DNA from: Mycobacterium gallinarum
GTDB taxonomy: Bacteria; Actinomycetota; Actinomycetes; Mycobacteriales; Mycobacteriaceae
Direction of reading: 5' to 3'
NCBI RefSeq assembly: GCF_010726765.1
Contig: NZ_AP022601.1
Span: 620,001-684,000 of the forward strand
DNA length: 64,000 nucleotides
Shown: piece after piece, positions 56,669 to 64,000 of the stretch
Position numbering within the stretch: the first letter of the stretch is position 1
Layout: each line of letters opens with the position of its first letter
The notes under the pieces: generated by a model
Told to the model about the DNA's origin: nothing
Databases searched by the model: none
What the model saw: the letters and a program-made list of their open reading frames with translations, nothing else
Position numbers and translations under genes: made by a program

Positions 56669-57988
56669 CTAGTCGCCGAGCGAAGCCAGGTAGCGCATCG
56701 CGTTCATCCCTGGCAGAAAGAAATACGCGCCGCCCCGAAGAGTGGTGAAGGCCGGAATGCCCCTGTGGACCTTGCGGATCGGACGCTTGGGCACGGTGAA
56801 GTCCAGCGTGCCATCCTGGGTGCCGCAGATCGGGTCGTGCTCGTTGCCGAGCTCGTGAAACGTCTTGTCATTGATCCAGACGTTTTGCGCGAATTCGAAC
56901 TGCCGGACCAGATCGGCACAGATGATGAATGCCGCGATGCCGCGGTCCACGCCGTCGTCGGGCGCATTTTCCGGCAGTGCCTCACCGTACGTGGCGCCGC
57001 GGCGGATCATGCGCCGACGATTCATGTTGTGCGCGGTGTCGCGCGGATTCAACCGCCTGGCGTGAGATCCCAGCGGGCACGCATAGCCGAACGGATCCAT
57101 CTCCTTGAAGTTGAAGTCGTTGTTGCGCATCGGATCTGCCCCGAGCTCAGGGTCATCCTTGTCAGGCGCCAAGACCAGTGGTGCGCCACTGCGCCAACGG
57201 CCCATGAACTTCGCCGCGAGTAGTTCCTGCTCGTCTGGCGTCTCGGCGTTCTCGCGGAGGTAGTCGCGGAATTCCGCGACGTGTTCCTGTAGCCGGCGGT
57301 AGGCCATGTAGCTGCCGTTACGTGACAACTCCTGTGGCTCAGGGAGGTTCGCCACCGGTCCGTTCTCGTCGGGATACCCGAGAATGAACTCGCCCGGTTC
57401 GAGTGCGGCACCGGATCCTGGCGTCGGTTCTTCGCCGGACCCCTTCATCACCGGCTGGGATAAGCGGTCCCGGAAACCGAAGTGATCGTGCGCGTAGTTG
57501 AACGGCGGTGTCGCATTGAGGTCCAGATACGACAGTGACCTCACACCGTCGGTGCGGGCGAGCAACTTGTCGTGTTCGGTGATGGAACGCTTGTACTGCT
57601 CGTCGTTGCGGGAGAACAGAATTGCGATCGCGTGCAGGTCGTCGCCCGCCAAACCGCCGAGCCAGTGCTCGGGCGCGGCGGTTCCGGTGTCGCCGAGAAT
57701 GTCGGCGCGCGCAGCCATCCCTTCGCGAAACTCTTCGGGAAAGGTCGCCAGCGATTCTTCGGACACCCCCAGCGCACGAAGACCGTTCCAGGTGAAGGCC
57801 AACGTGACCCAACGATCCGACTCGTCCATCGTGGCGACGGCATCGGTGGCCGACTGGGTCGTGGGTAGAAGCTCCGAAAGCCACGCCCTTCCGCCCTCGG
57901 GTGTGTCGAACGTCAGGAACTCGTACCGCCCGGTGATGGCCGGAGTTCGAGTCAGCAGGATGTGCTGGATGTCGTCGAATTCGAGCAC
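56669..57988 (-). CDS. DyP-type haem peroxidase
   Basis: A 439-residue dye-decolourising peroxidase-like protein. The distal motif appears as GFRDR at 171-175, keeping Asp174 but with Arg in place of the last Gly of the usual GxxDG. The proximal haem histidine is His309 in PLGSHARRLNPRD, and the conserved Arg is at 329-330 in MIRRGATYG. There is no Tat signal and no encapsulin-type tail, so it should be cytosolic. GTG start at 57988, 1 nt after the upstream gene's stop, implying coupling. Confidence 0.87.
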   Translation of the reverse strand: MLEFDDIQHILLTRTPAITGRYEFLTFDTPEGGRAWLSELLPTTQSATDAVATMDESDRWVTLAFTWNGLRALGVSEESLATFPEEFREGMAARADILGDTGTAAPEHWLGGLAGDDLHAIAILFSRNDEQYKRSITEHDKLLARTDGVRSLSYLDLNATPPFNYAHDHFGFRDRLSQPVMKGSGEEPTPGSGAALEPGEFILGYPDENGPVANLPEPQELSRNGSYMAYRRLQEHVAEFRDYLRENAETPDEQELLAAKFMGRWRSGAPLVLAPDKDDPELGADPMRNNDFNFKEMDPFGYACPLGSHARRLNPRDTAHNMNRRRMIRRGATYGEALPENAPDDGVDRGIAAFIICADLVRQFEFAQNVWINDKTFHELGNEHDPICGTQDGTLDFTVPKRPIRKVHRGIPAFTTLRGGAYFFLPGMNAMRYLASLGD

Positions 57989-57989
57989 G

Positions 57990-58547
57990 TCATTGCATCT
58001 GGTCGAGCATGTCCGAAAAGGCCGCCTTCAACCGAAGCGCCTTCTTGATCTCGTCGGCGGTGACGTAGGGGTACTCGCCGTACTCCAGGAAGCTGGGGCA
58101 CTGGTGCTCGCGGACGAACTTCACAAACGCTTCCGGGTTCTCCTTCCAATCTTCAGGAAAGCCTTCGAGATTGGTGAACACGGTGGTGATACCGGTGGCA
58201 CTGAACAACGCGACCGCGTCTTCGGTGTACTTGTCGAAATCGGTGTCGAAGATGCCCTGATATTGAAAGTGCAGCCCGGACCCGACGTCGAAGAGCACCC
58301 AGCGGAGATAGTGCAGTCGCAGCGGCGCCAAGGCGTCCGGGCTGGCCGCGATCGTCTCCTCGATGGTCTTTCCGTAGGCCCGCACCGTCTCTTCGCGGCC
58401 CTCTTTGACCTTCGCGATGATCGAGAAGCCGTAGCAGGCCGGGGTGCGGGGATAGGTGGGGCCGTAGCGACCTCGCTCGAGCTCGAAGTAGCCCTCTTTG
58501 GGGATCGCCATCGCGGCGGGTTTCGACCACACTTCATCTCGCGACAT
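57990..58547 (-). CDS. Unknown protein encoded first in the DyP peroxidase operon
   Basis: A 185-residue cytosolic protein with no family I can name. It begins MSRDEVWSKPAAMAIPKEGY and contains ACYGFSIIAKVKEGREETVR and LHYLRWVLFD, a beta-alpha-beta rhythm that could be a ferredoxin-like (dimeric alpha/beta barrel) fold. The ATG at 58547 has GGGGGCGG upstream; a longer in-frame start at 58589 lacks support. Being first in the operon and 1 nt from the peroxidase start suggests a partner role, perhaps haem or substrate handling. Confidence 0.65.
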   Translation of the reverse strand: MSRDEVWSKPAAMAIPKEGYFELERGRYGPTYPRTPACYGFSIIAKVKEGREETVRAYGKTIEETIAASPDALAPLRLHYLRWVLFDVGSGLHFQYQGIFDTDFDKYTEDAVALFSATGITTVFTNLEGFPEDWKENPEAFVKFVREHQCPSFLEYGEYPYVTADEIKKALRLKAAFSDMLDQMQ

Positions 58548-58847
58548 TTCCGCCCCCAAGCCCCGACCCGGATAGCCGGACACTAGCACTCAGGGCTTGG
58601 TCCGCAGCGCGTTTCGCAGTACTAGGCACACAGCTGGCGAGCTAGCCGAGGGGTGTTTCGAATGGTACTGGCGTGCCCAAAGTTAGCTGGTCCCAGCGGC
58701 TTTGTCGTACGGCGGCGAAAATCAGCGGAGTCCGACTCTTAGCTTGGCCATTGCGGTTGGGTCAATTTTGCAAATCTCGTGGTGAGACGTGCTCGTGACC
58801 GTAGTCTGCGGGCATACGGATCCTTTCACTCGCGGAAAGGGGGAGCC
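58548..58847. other. Divergent intergenic region with an 8-bp inverted repeat
   Basis: 300 bp between the leftward peroxidase operon and the rightward secreted-protein genes. No gene is visible. CCAAGCCC (58556-58563) and GGGCTTGG (58593-58600) form an inverted repeat with a 29-nt centre close to the peroxidase operon start, a possible operator or hairpin. The stretch near 58765-58780 is AT-rich for this genome and could hold a promoter. Confidence 0.4.
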
Positions 58848-59168
58848 GTGAATCTGTTTCACCGATATCTGATCATGGGGTTGGCTGTGGCATCTGTACC
58901 CATCGCCCTCGCCGGGGCACCCGAGGCCTTGGCAGATTGCACAAACGCCGGCGGCGCCACCGTGTGCGCTCAGGGCACGGTGCGCGGCGGGGGCCCGACC
59001 GCCCCCCAAGCAGGTCCGGCTTATCCGGGGTACTGCGCAGACCCCTGGTATTGCAGCGATGACTGGGGCGTCGACATCATCTGGGATCCCGGGCGTCCAA
59101 ATCGCCCCGGAGGTCCTGGAGGCGGTGGCGGTGGTGGTGGCGGACGCCCAGGCATAGGCCCACGGTGA
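58848..59168 (+). CDS. Small secreted Gly/Pro-rich protein
   Basis: A 106-residue exported protein. The signal peptide is NLFHRYLIMGLAVASVPIAL with cleavage likely after the ALA near residue 29. The mature part has four cysteines (DCTNAGGATVCAQG and YCADPWYCSDDW), probably two disulphides, and a low-complexity Gly/Pro tail. GTG at 58848 follows GAAAGGGGGAG. Function unknown. It lies 47 nt before a haem-binding secreted protein and may be co-transcribed with it. Confidence 0.75.
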   Translation: MNLFHRYLIMGLAVASVPIALAGAPEALADCTNAGGATVCAQGTVRGGGPTAPQAGPAYPGYCADPWYCSDDWGVDIIWDPGRPNRPGGPGGGGGGGGGRPGIGPR

Positions 59169-59215
59169 CCGAGCAGCGCCAAGATCCGATTGTCCATTCG
59201 AGTAAGGAGCTTCAT

Positions 59216-59560
59216 ATGTTCTCTCGCAGCGTTCTAGGCGCCGGCATGATCGCCGGTGCAATGGTTTTCGGCAGCGTGGCAACGGCGGCCGCAGATCCGC
59301 CGAACTGCACGGCCGCCGACCTTGCGGGCGTGATGGCCGGCGTGTCCGCGGGCACGTCGTCTTATCTGTTCACGCACCCGGAGGTGAACGCCTTCTTCAC
59401 AAGCCTCAAGGGCAAGCCCCGCGATCAGATGACCGCCGACATCCAGGCGTACTTCGACGCGAACCCTCAGGTGAGCAACGAGCTGCGCGCCGTGCGGCAG
59501 GCCGCGGCCGATTTCCGGGACCGCTGTAACGCGCCGATGCCCGACATGCCGATGGGCTAG
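59216..59560 (+). CDS. Secreted haem-binding (hemophore-type) protein
   Basis: A 114-residue exported protein: signal peptide FSRSVLGAGMIAGAMVFGSV, cleavage likely after TAAA-D near residue 28. The mature helical domain (CTAADLAGVMAGVSAGTSSY, FTHPEVNAFFTSLKG, and a final Cys in DRCNAP) matches the mycobacterial hemophore domain, with two cysteines likely bridged. By family it carries haem in the cell envelope. The ATG at 59216 has AAGGAG. Proximity to a haem peroxidase operon may be relevant. Confidence 0.8.
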   Translation: MFSRSVLGAGMIAGAMVFGSVATAAADPPNCTAADLAGVMAGVSAGTSSYLFTHPEVNAFFTSLKGKPRDQMTADIQAYFDANPQVSNELRAVRQAAADFRDRCNAPMPDMPMG

Positions 59561-59604
59561 TCCGGAATCCCTACGGACGGCGCGCGGCCTGACACACTGG
59601 ACCG

Positions 59605-60378
59605 GTGCGCTCAGAACCGCGTTGCTGGCTGACCGACATGGACGGCGTGCTCGTTCGCGAGGAACACGCGCTGCCCGGCGCAGCCGAGTTTCTGCAGCGG
59701 TTGGTCGACAAGCAGCGCCCGTTCCTGGTCCTGACCAACAACTCGATCTTCACGCCACGGGATCTGTCCGCCCGGCTCCTGCGCTCGGGCCTGACAGTGC
59801 CCGAGGCATCGATCTGGACGTCCGCGCTGGCCACCGCCGCTTTCCTGGCCGACCAGTTGCCCGGCGGGTCGGCGTACACGATCGGCGAGGCCGGCCTGAC
59901 CACGGCGCTGCACGCCGTGGGCTACACACTCACCGACGTGGACCCCGACTTCGTCGTGCTGGGCGAGACCCGGACGTATTCGTTCGAGGCGATCACCAAG
60001 GCCGTCCGCCTGATTCTCGGCGGCGCCCGCTTCATCGCGACGAATCCTGATGTGACCGGGCCGTCGGCCGAGGGTCCGCTTCCTGCGACGGGGTCGGTGG
60101 CGGCGATGATCACCAAGGCCACCGGTCGTGAACCCTACTTCGTCGGCAAGCCCAACCCGATGATGTTCCGCAGCGCCCTCAACCGTATCGAGGCGCACTC
60201 GGAGAACACCGTGATGGTCGGCGACCGGATGGATACCGACGTCGTGGCCGGTATCGAGGCCGGGCTGGAGACCATCCTGGTGCTGACGGGCTCGACCTCG
60301 GTCGAGGACATCGAGCGCTATCCGTTCCGCCCGAGCCGCATATTGCCGTCCATCGCCGAGGCCATCGAACTGGTGTGA
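59605..60378 (+). CDS. HAD-superfamily phosphatase (NagD-like)
   Basis: A 257-residue HAD hydrolase of the class IIA type. Motif I is TDMDGVLVREE near residue 10, motif II LTNNS near 43, the motif III lysine is in VGKPNPMMF near 180 and motif IV is VGDRMDTDV near 207. Likely a phosphatase for a small phosphorylated metabolite. GTG start at 59605; the upstream CDS ends 44 nt earlier. Confidence 0.9.
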   Translation: MRSEPRCWLTDMDGVLVREEHALPGAAEFLQRLVDKQRPFLVLTNNSIFTPRDLSARLLRSGLTVPEASIWTSALATAAFLADQLPGGSAYTIGEAGLTTALHAVGYTLTDVDPDFVVLGETRTYSFEAITKAVRLILGGARFIATNPDVTGPSAEGPLPATGSVAAMITKATGREPYFVGKPNPMMFRSALNRIEAHSENTVMVGDRMDTDVVAGIEAGLETILVLTGSTSVEDIERYPFRPSRILPSIAEAIELV

Positions 60379-60485
60379 TCTCCGTAGAACTCACCGTATC
60401 TTCGGGGTGTGATCATCGACGGTGACGGCGTCCTGCTGCTGAGCGGTCGCGATGACAGCGCGCTGATCACCGAGGGGTGACAGCG

Positions 60486-61403
60486 ATGGCCGACATCGAA
60501 TTGATCGGGGTGCCCTTCGATGGCTACGGCCGTCCCGGGAACCAGGCGAGGGCCGCCGAGGTGCTGCACAACGCCGGGCTGACCGATGCCTTCGACCATC
60601 ACCACGTCACGACCCATGACCTGGTGTTGCCCGAGCCGGATCGAGGACGCGGCGCGTCGACCGGATTGATCAACGAAACCGCGCTGCTCGCCATGACCGA
60701 CGCGCTGAACATCCGTGTCGGCGAGGCGGTCCTGGCAGGTCGGTTCCCTGTCGTATACGGCGGCGATTGTTCGTCGCTCTTCGGCGTCGTGACCGGTCTG
60801 CGTGATCATGTCGGCGATGTCGGACTGGTATTCGTCGATGGCCATGAGGACACCATGCCGCTCGACGTATCGGAGGACGGGGAGGCGGCCAACACCGAGA
60901 TCGGCCTGCTGCTGGGTCTGACCGGTCGGCTGCTCGCCGGCGGCCTTGGCGATCGACTGCCGGCACTGCGGCCCGAACAACTGATCGTGCTCGGACCCCG
61001 GGACGATGCGTGGAGGCGGCGATTCAATGTCGGCACACTCGCGGACAGCGGCGTGTGGCTTGCCCCGCTCGCGGAGGTCGCCGATGACCCGGCGGGTGCG
61101 GGACGCGCCGCGATGGCAGAACTCGCCGCTCACGTCGACAGGTGGTGGCTGCACATCGATCTGGACGTGCTCGATCCGCTCGAGTTTCCCGCGCAGGGTT
61201 TACCCGATGTCGCGGACGAACCCGGCGGGCTTACCTGGGATCAGCTCACCGATCTGGTTGTTTCGCTGTTCGGCTCGCGGGCGCACTGCGTGGGCGCCAG
61301 TTTGGCAATCTACGACCCCGATCAGGACCACGACCGAACCGATGCGGCGAACATTGTTCAGTTCGTTCGAAACGCATTGGCTCGCACGACATTAAGCCCC
61401 TAG
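60486..61403 (+). CDS. Arginase-fold (ureohydrolase-like) protein with altered metal motif
   Basis: A 305-residue member of the arginase/agmatinase fold. The usual first metal motif GGDHS reads GGDCS, so Cys95 replaces a ligand His. The second motif DAHxD reads DGHED with Asp118, His120 and Asp122 intact. The third is HIDLDVLDP with Asp225 and Asp227 intact. The di-manganese site is therefore changed and arginase activity is uncertain. The ATG at 60486 is preferred over GTG 60477. E1 follows after 12 nt. Confidence 0.8.
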   Translation: MADIELIGVPFDGYGRPGNQARAAEVLHNAGLTDAFDHHHVTTHDLVLPEPDRGRGASTGLINETALLAMTDALNIRVGEAVLAGRFPVVYGGDCSSLFGVVTGLRDHVGDVGLVFVDGHEDTMPLDVSEDGEAANTEIGLLLGLTGRLLAGGLGDRLPALRPEQLIVLGPRDDAWRRRFNVGTLADSGVWLAPLAEVADDPAGAGRAAMAELAAHVDRWWLHIDLDVLDPLEFPAQGLPDVADEPGGLTWDQLTDLVVSLFGSRAHCVGASLAIYDPDQDHDRTDAANIVQFVRNALARTTLSP

Positions 61404-61415
61404 CGCAGGAGATTC

Positions 61416-63593
61416 GTGGCAGAACCCATCGATGACTACTTCACCGCGACGATCTCGGCGATGGCCGCGGCGCAGCGGCGACCTGCGGATGACGAACCCA
61501 TCCGGGCCGGTTCGGCGCTGTCGGCGCGCGCGTGCCTGGCGCTGTTCGACGTCGCGCTGGGCAGCCGCCATCTCGACTTGGCCGCGCGCTATTTGAGGTC
61601 GCGGGGCAAGGGCTACTACACCATCGGTTCATCCGGCCACGAGAGCAACTGCGCGGTGGCCGCCGCGCTTCGGCCAACCGATCCTGCGCTGCTGCACTAT
61701 CGATCCGGCGCTTTCTATCTCGCTCGTGCCGCTCTGGTCGAAAGTCGTGACGCGCTGCGCGATGTGCTGCTCGGCTGTGTCGCGGCCACCGATGAGCCGA
61801 TCGCAGGCGGGCGGCACAAGGTGTTCGGCCGTTACGACCTGCACATCATTCCGCAGACGTCGACCATCGCCTCGCATCTTCCGCGCGCGGTCGGCGTGGC
61901 GTTCTCGATCGCGCGGGCCAAGAAGCTCGGGGTGTCGTGCGCGTGGCCCGACGACGCGGTCACGGTGTGCAGCTTCGGCGACGCGTCGGTGAACCACTCG
62001 ACCGCTGTCGGGGCGATCAACACGGCACTGCACTCGGCGTATCAAGGTGTGCCGATGCCGTTGCTGTTCGTCTGCGAGGACAACGGAATCGGCATCAGCG
62101 TGCAGACACCGTCCGGCTGGATCGAGCGGACATACGGCGGGCGTGACGATTTGGCGTACTTCGCAGCAGACGGCTCGGATCTCGCGGCGACCTTCGACGC
62201 GGCGACCGCGGCCGCCGAGTGGGTACGGAACCGGCGGCGACCGGCATTCCTGCACCTGCGTACGGTGCGGTTGATGGGTCACGCCGGCTCCGATTACGAG
62301 CCGGCATATCGGCGTCCCGAGGAGATCACCGCGGACTACGCCCGGGACCCGGTGCTGTGTATCGCGAAACTGTTGATCGACACCGGCGTGTTGACACCTG
62401 CGGAGACGCTCGACCGTTACGAAGCCAAGCGCGCCAACGTCATCGAACTCGCCGACCAGATCAGCGAGCTGGCGCAGCTCGACAGTGCGCATGCGGTAAT
62501 GGAGCCGCTGCGCACCGCGAGCGACGCCATCCGGGACGCCGTCCCCGCATCGCTGGTCGCCTCGGTCAAGTCCGGCGAGACAGATGCGCAGATCACGGTG
62601 GCGACGGCGATCAACCGTGCGCTGCACGACATCCTGGACCGCTACCCGGAGGCGATGATCTTCGGCGAGGACGTCGCCCGGAAGGGCGGGGTGTACGGCG
62701 TCACACGCGGACTGCTGGCGGCGACCAGTTCGGCCCGCGTATTCGACACGCTGCTCGACGAGCAGGCCATCCTTGGTCTCGCGCTCGGGGCGGGCGTCTC
62801 GGGTCTGCTGCCGATTCCCGAAATCCAGTACCTCGCTTACTTTCACAACGCCGCCGATCAGATTCGCGGGGAGGCGGCGACTTTGCAGTTCTTCTCCAAT
62901 CGCCAGTACCGCAATCCGATGGTTGTGCGGATCGCCGCGTACGGCTACCAGAAGGGTTTCGGCGGGCACTTTCACAACGACAACTCGATCGCCGCGATGC
63001 GTGACATCCCGGGTGTCGTCATCGCGTCGCCCGCGCGTCCGGATGACGCCGCGGCGATGTTGCACACATGTGCTGCGGCGGCGGCCCAAGCAGGCGCGGT
63101 GTGCCTGTTCCTCGAGCCCATCGCGCTGTATCACACGCGAGATCTCCACGAGGACAGCGACGACGGCTGGCTTGCGCGTTACCCGGAGTCCGGCGTGGCG
63201 GTCGGTCGGGCACGGACGTACGGCGAGGGTAGGGATCTGACGATGCTCACCTTCGGCAACGGACTGCGGATGAGCCTGCGGGTTGCGCGCAGGCTCGCGT
63301 CGGTCGGTATCGACGCGCGTGTCGTCGACCTGAGATGGTTGGCGCCGCTGCCTGTGGATGACATGCTGCGCGAGGCCGACGCCACCGGGCGAGTGTTGAT
63401 CGTGGACGAAACCCGCGAGACCGGAGGGGTTGGCGAGGGTGTGCTGGCCACGTTGGGGAAGCACGGTTTCGCGGGCCGGCTCGACCGCGTCGCCAGCAAC
63501 GACAGCTTCATCCCCCTCGGCGATGCGGCGCTGCACGTCCTGCTGTCGGAGGACACCATCGAGGCAGCCGCGATCAAACTCGCGCGCTCCTGA
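61416..63593 (+). CDS. 2-oxoacid dehydrogenase E1, fused alpha and beta chains
   Basis: A 725-residue thiamine-diphosphate enzyme joining E1 alpha (about residues 1-380) and E1 beta (about 395-725). The alpha half has GSSGHESNCAVAAAL and the ThDP motif GDASVNHSTAVGAIN with EDNGIGIS. The beta half has IFGEDVARKGGVYGVT, LDEQAILGLALGAG and the C-terminal transketolase part (VDLRWLAPLPVDDM). It would decarboxylate a branched-chain or related 2-oxoacid. No E2 or E3 gene is visible. GTG start at 61416, likely co-transcribed with the arginase-like gene. Confidence 0.9.
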   Translation: MAEPIDDYFTATISAMAAAQRRPADDEPIRAGSALSARACLALFDVALGSRHLDLAARYLRSRGKGYYTIGSSGHESNCAVAAALRPTDPALLHYRSGAFYLARAALVESRDALRDVLLGCVAATDEPIAGGRHKVFGRYDLHIIPQTSTIASHLPRAVGVAFSIARAKKLGVSCAWPDDAVTVCSFGDASVNHSTAVGAINTALHSAYQGVPMPLLFVCEDNGIGISVQTPSGWIERTYGGRDDLAYFAADGSDLAATFDAATAAAEWVRNRRRPAFLHLRTVRLMGHAGSDYEPAYRRPEEITADYARDPVLCIAKLLIDTGVLTPAETLDRYEAKRANVIELADQISELAQLDSAHAVMEPLRTASDAIRDAVPASLVASVKSGETDAQITVATAINRALHDILDRYPEAMIFGEDVARKGGVYGVTRGLLAATSSARVFDTLLDEQAILGLALGAGVSGLLPIPEIQYLAYFHNAADQIRGEAATLQFFSNRQYRNPMVVRIAAYGYQKGFGGHFHNDNSIAAMRDIPGVVIASPARPDDAAAMLHTCAAAAAQAGAVCLFLEPIALYHTRDLHEDSDDGWLARYPESGVAVGRARTYGEGRDLTMLTFGNGLRMSLRVARRLASVGIDARVVDLRWLAPLPVDDMLREADATGRVLIVDETRETGGVGEGVLATLGKHGFAGRLDRVASNDSFIPLGDAALHVLLSEDTIEAAAIKLARS

Positions 63594-63625
63594 GGCATGG
63601 ATTGGACGCTTGATAGCTTGACCGG

Positions 63626-64000
63626 GTGAGTTCGGACCCCATCCGGCCGCTGGCCGGCGTGCGCATCGTCGAGATCTCCAGTTTTGTCGCGGTGCCGTTG
63701 GCTGGGATGACGCTGGCCCAACTGGGCGCCGAGGTGATCCGCGTCGATCCGATCGGGGGAGCGGCGGACTACCGGCGCTGGCCGCTCACCGACGACGGCG
63801 AGAGCATCTACTGGGCGGGTCTCAACAAGGGCAAGCGTTCGGTGGCCGCCGATATGCGTTCGGCCGACGGGCAGGAGCTGGTGCAACGGCTGATCGCGGA
63901 CAGCGGCGTGCTGATCACCAATGTCGCTGGGCGGCAGTGGCATTCCTATGAGACCCTGACGGGGCTGCGGCCTGACCTGATCCATGTCGAGGTGTCAGGG
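63626..64000 (+). CDS. CaiB/BaiF-type CoA transferase, 5' part
   Basis: The first 125 codons of a family III CoA transferase that runs past the window end. The N-terminus SSDPIRPLAGVRIVEISSF, then GMTLAQLGAEVIRVDPIGG and YWAGLNKGKRSVAADMRS are characteristic. The GTG at 63626 follows the E1 stop by 32 nt. It is a different gene from the one at 53528. The catalytic region lies beyond the window. Confidence 0.88.
   Translation, partial: MSSDPIRPLAGVRIVEISSFVAVPLAGMTLAQLGAEVIRVDPIGGAADYRRWPLTDDGESIYWAGLNKGKRSVAADMRSADGQELVQRLIADSGVLITNVAGRQWHSYETLTGLRPDLIHVEVSG

Noticed and set aside
60409..60480. 23-residue frame (IIDGDGVLLLSGRDDSALI-type) before the arginase-like gene
   Set aside because: No ribosome site or partner. 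It is too short to support and may be chance.

Overview
The window is high-GC actinobacterial DNA. Gene content and order over the first 27 kb match the mycobacterial rnc-smc-ftsY-glnD-ffh-rpsP-trmD-rplS-lepB-rnhB block, so the source is almost certainly a fast-growing Mycobacterium (Mycolicibacterium). Species cannot be fixed from the sequence alone.

Region 1 (1-26997) is conserved core. It holds the 3' end of coaD, a hemerythrin-like protein, sepIVA, DUF177, rnc, mutM, an OsmC protein, acyP and smc. A type II isopentenyl-diphosphate isomerase lies on the opposite strand, and ftsY follows. The GlnR-type nitrogen operon amt-glnB-glnD comes next, with two GlnR-like boxes upstream. Then come ffh, an amidohydrolase, two D,D-carboxypeptidase paralogues, two SnoaL-fold proteins, rpsP-khpA-rimM-trmD, an LppW-like lipoprotein, rplS, lepB, rnhB and DUF2469. 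The rpsP and rplS genes are preceded by the same two-hairpin element, whose stems show compensating base changes.

Region 2 (27004-48580) is an accessory island inserted after the DUF2469 gene. It encodes two DapB-like NAD(P) oxidoreductases, three cytochromes P450, an aldehyde dehydrogenase and several SDRs, one of the mycofactocin-associated type. It also has two AveC-like membrane proteins, two paralogous periplasmic-binding-protein folds without signal peptides, a MoxR/NorQ-type AAA+ ATPase with a VWA partner, a SnoaL protein, a double-domain TetR and a second TetR. One TetR palindrome occurs at both ends of the island (28147-28168 and 47586-47607). A second 15-bp motif recurs at four promoters inside it. 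Both suggest that the island is one regulated unit, probably for oxidation of a terpenoid, steroid-like or branched hydrophobic compound. The substrate is unknown.

Region 3 (48608-55629) holds a TetR, an SDR and a divergent six-gene operon with overlapping stops and starts: F420-type LLM oxidoreductase, 6-oxocamphor-hydrolase-like crotonase, Rieske oxygenase, a 111-residue unknown protein, CaiB-type CoA transferase and CitE-type lyase. The set reads as ring oxidation, carbon-carbon cleavage of a beta-diketone, CoA activation and retro-aldol cleavage. The shared divergent promoter has a -10 box in each arm of one palindrome, and both mRNAs may be leaderless. No ferredoxin or ferredoxin reductase is encoded anywhere between 27 and 56 kb.

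Region 4 (55657-64000) contains a three-gene operon with a DyP-type peroxidase and two proteins I do not recognise, a small secreted Gly/Pro-rich protein, a hemophore-type secreted haem-binding protein and a HAD phosphatase. An arginase-fold protein lacking the usual first metal-binding histidine follows, then a fused E1 alpha/beta 2-oxoacid dehydrogenase and the start of a second CaiB-type transferase. No tRNA, rRNA, CRISPR array, transposase or integrase was seen.
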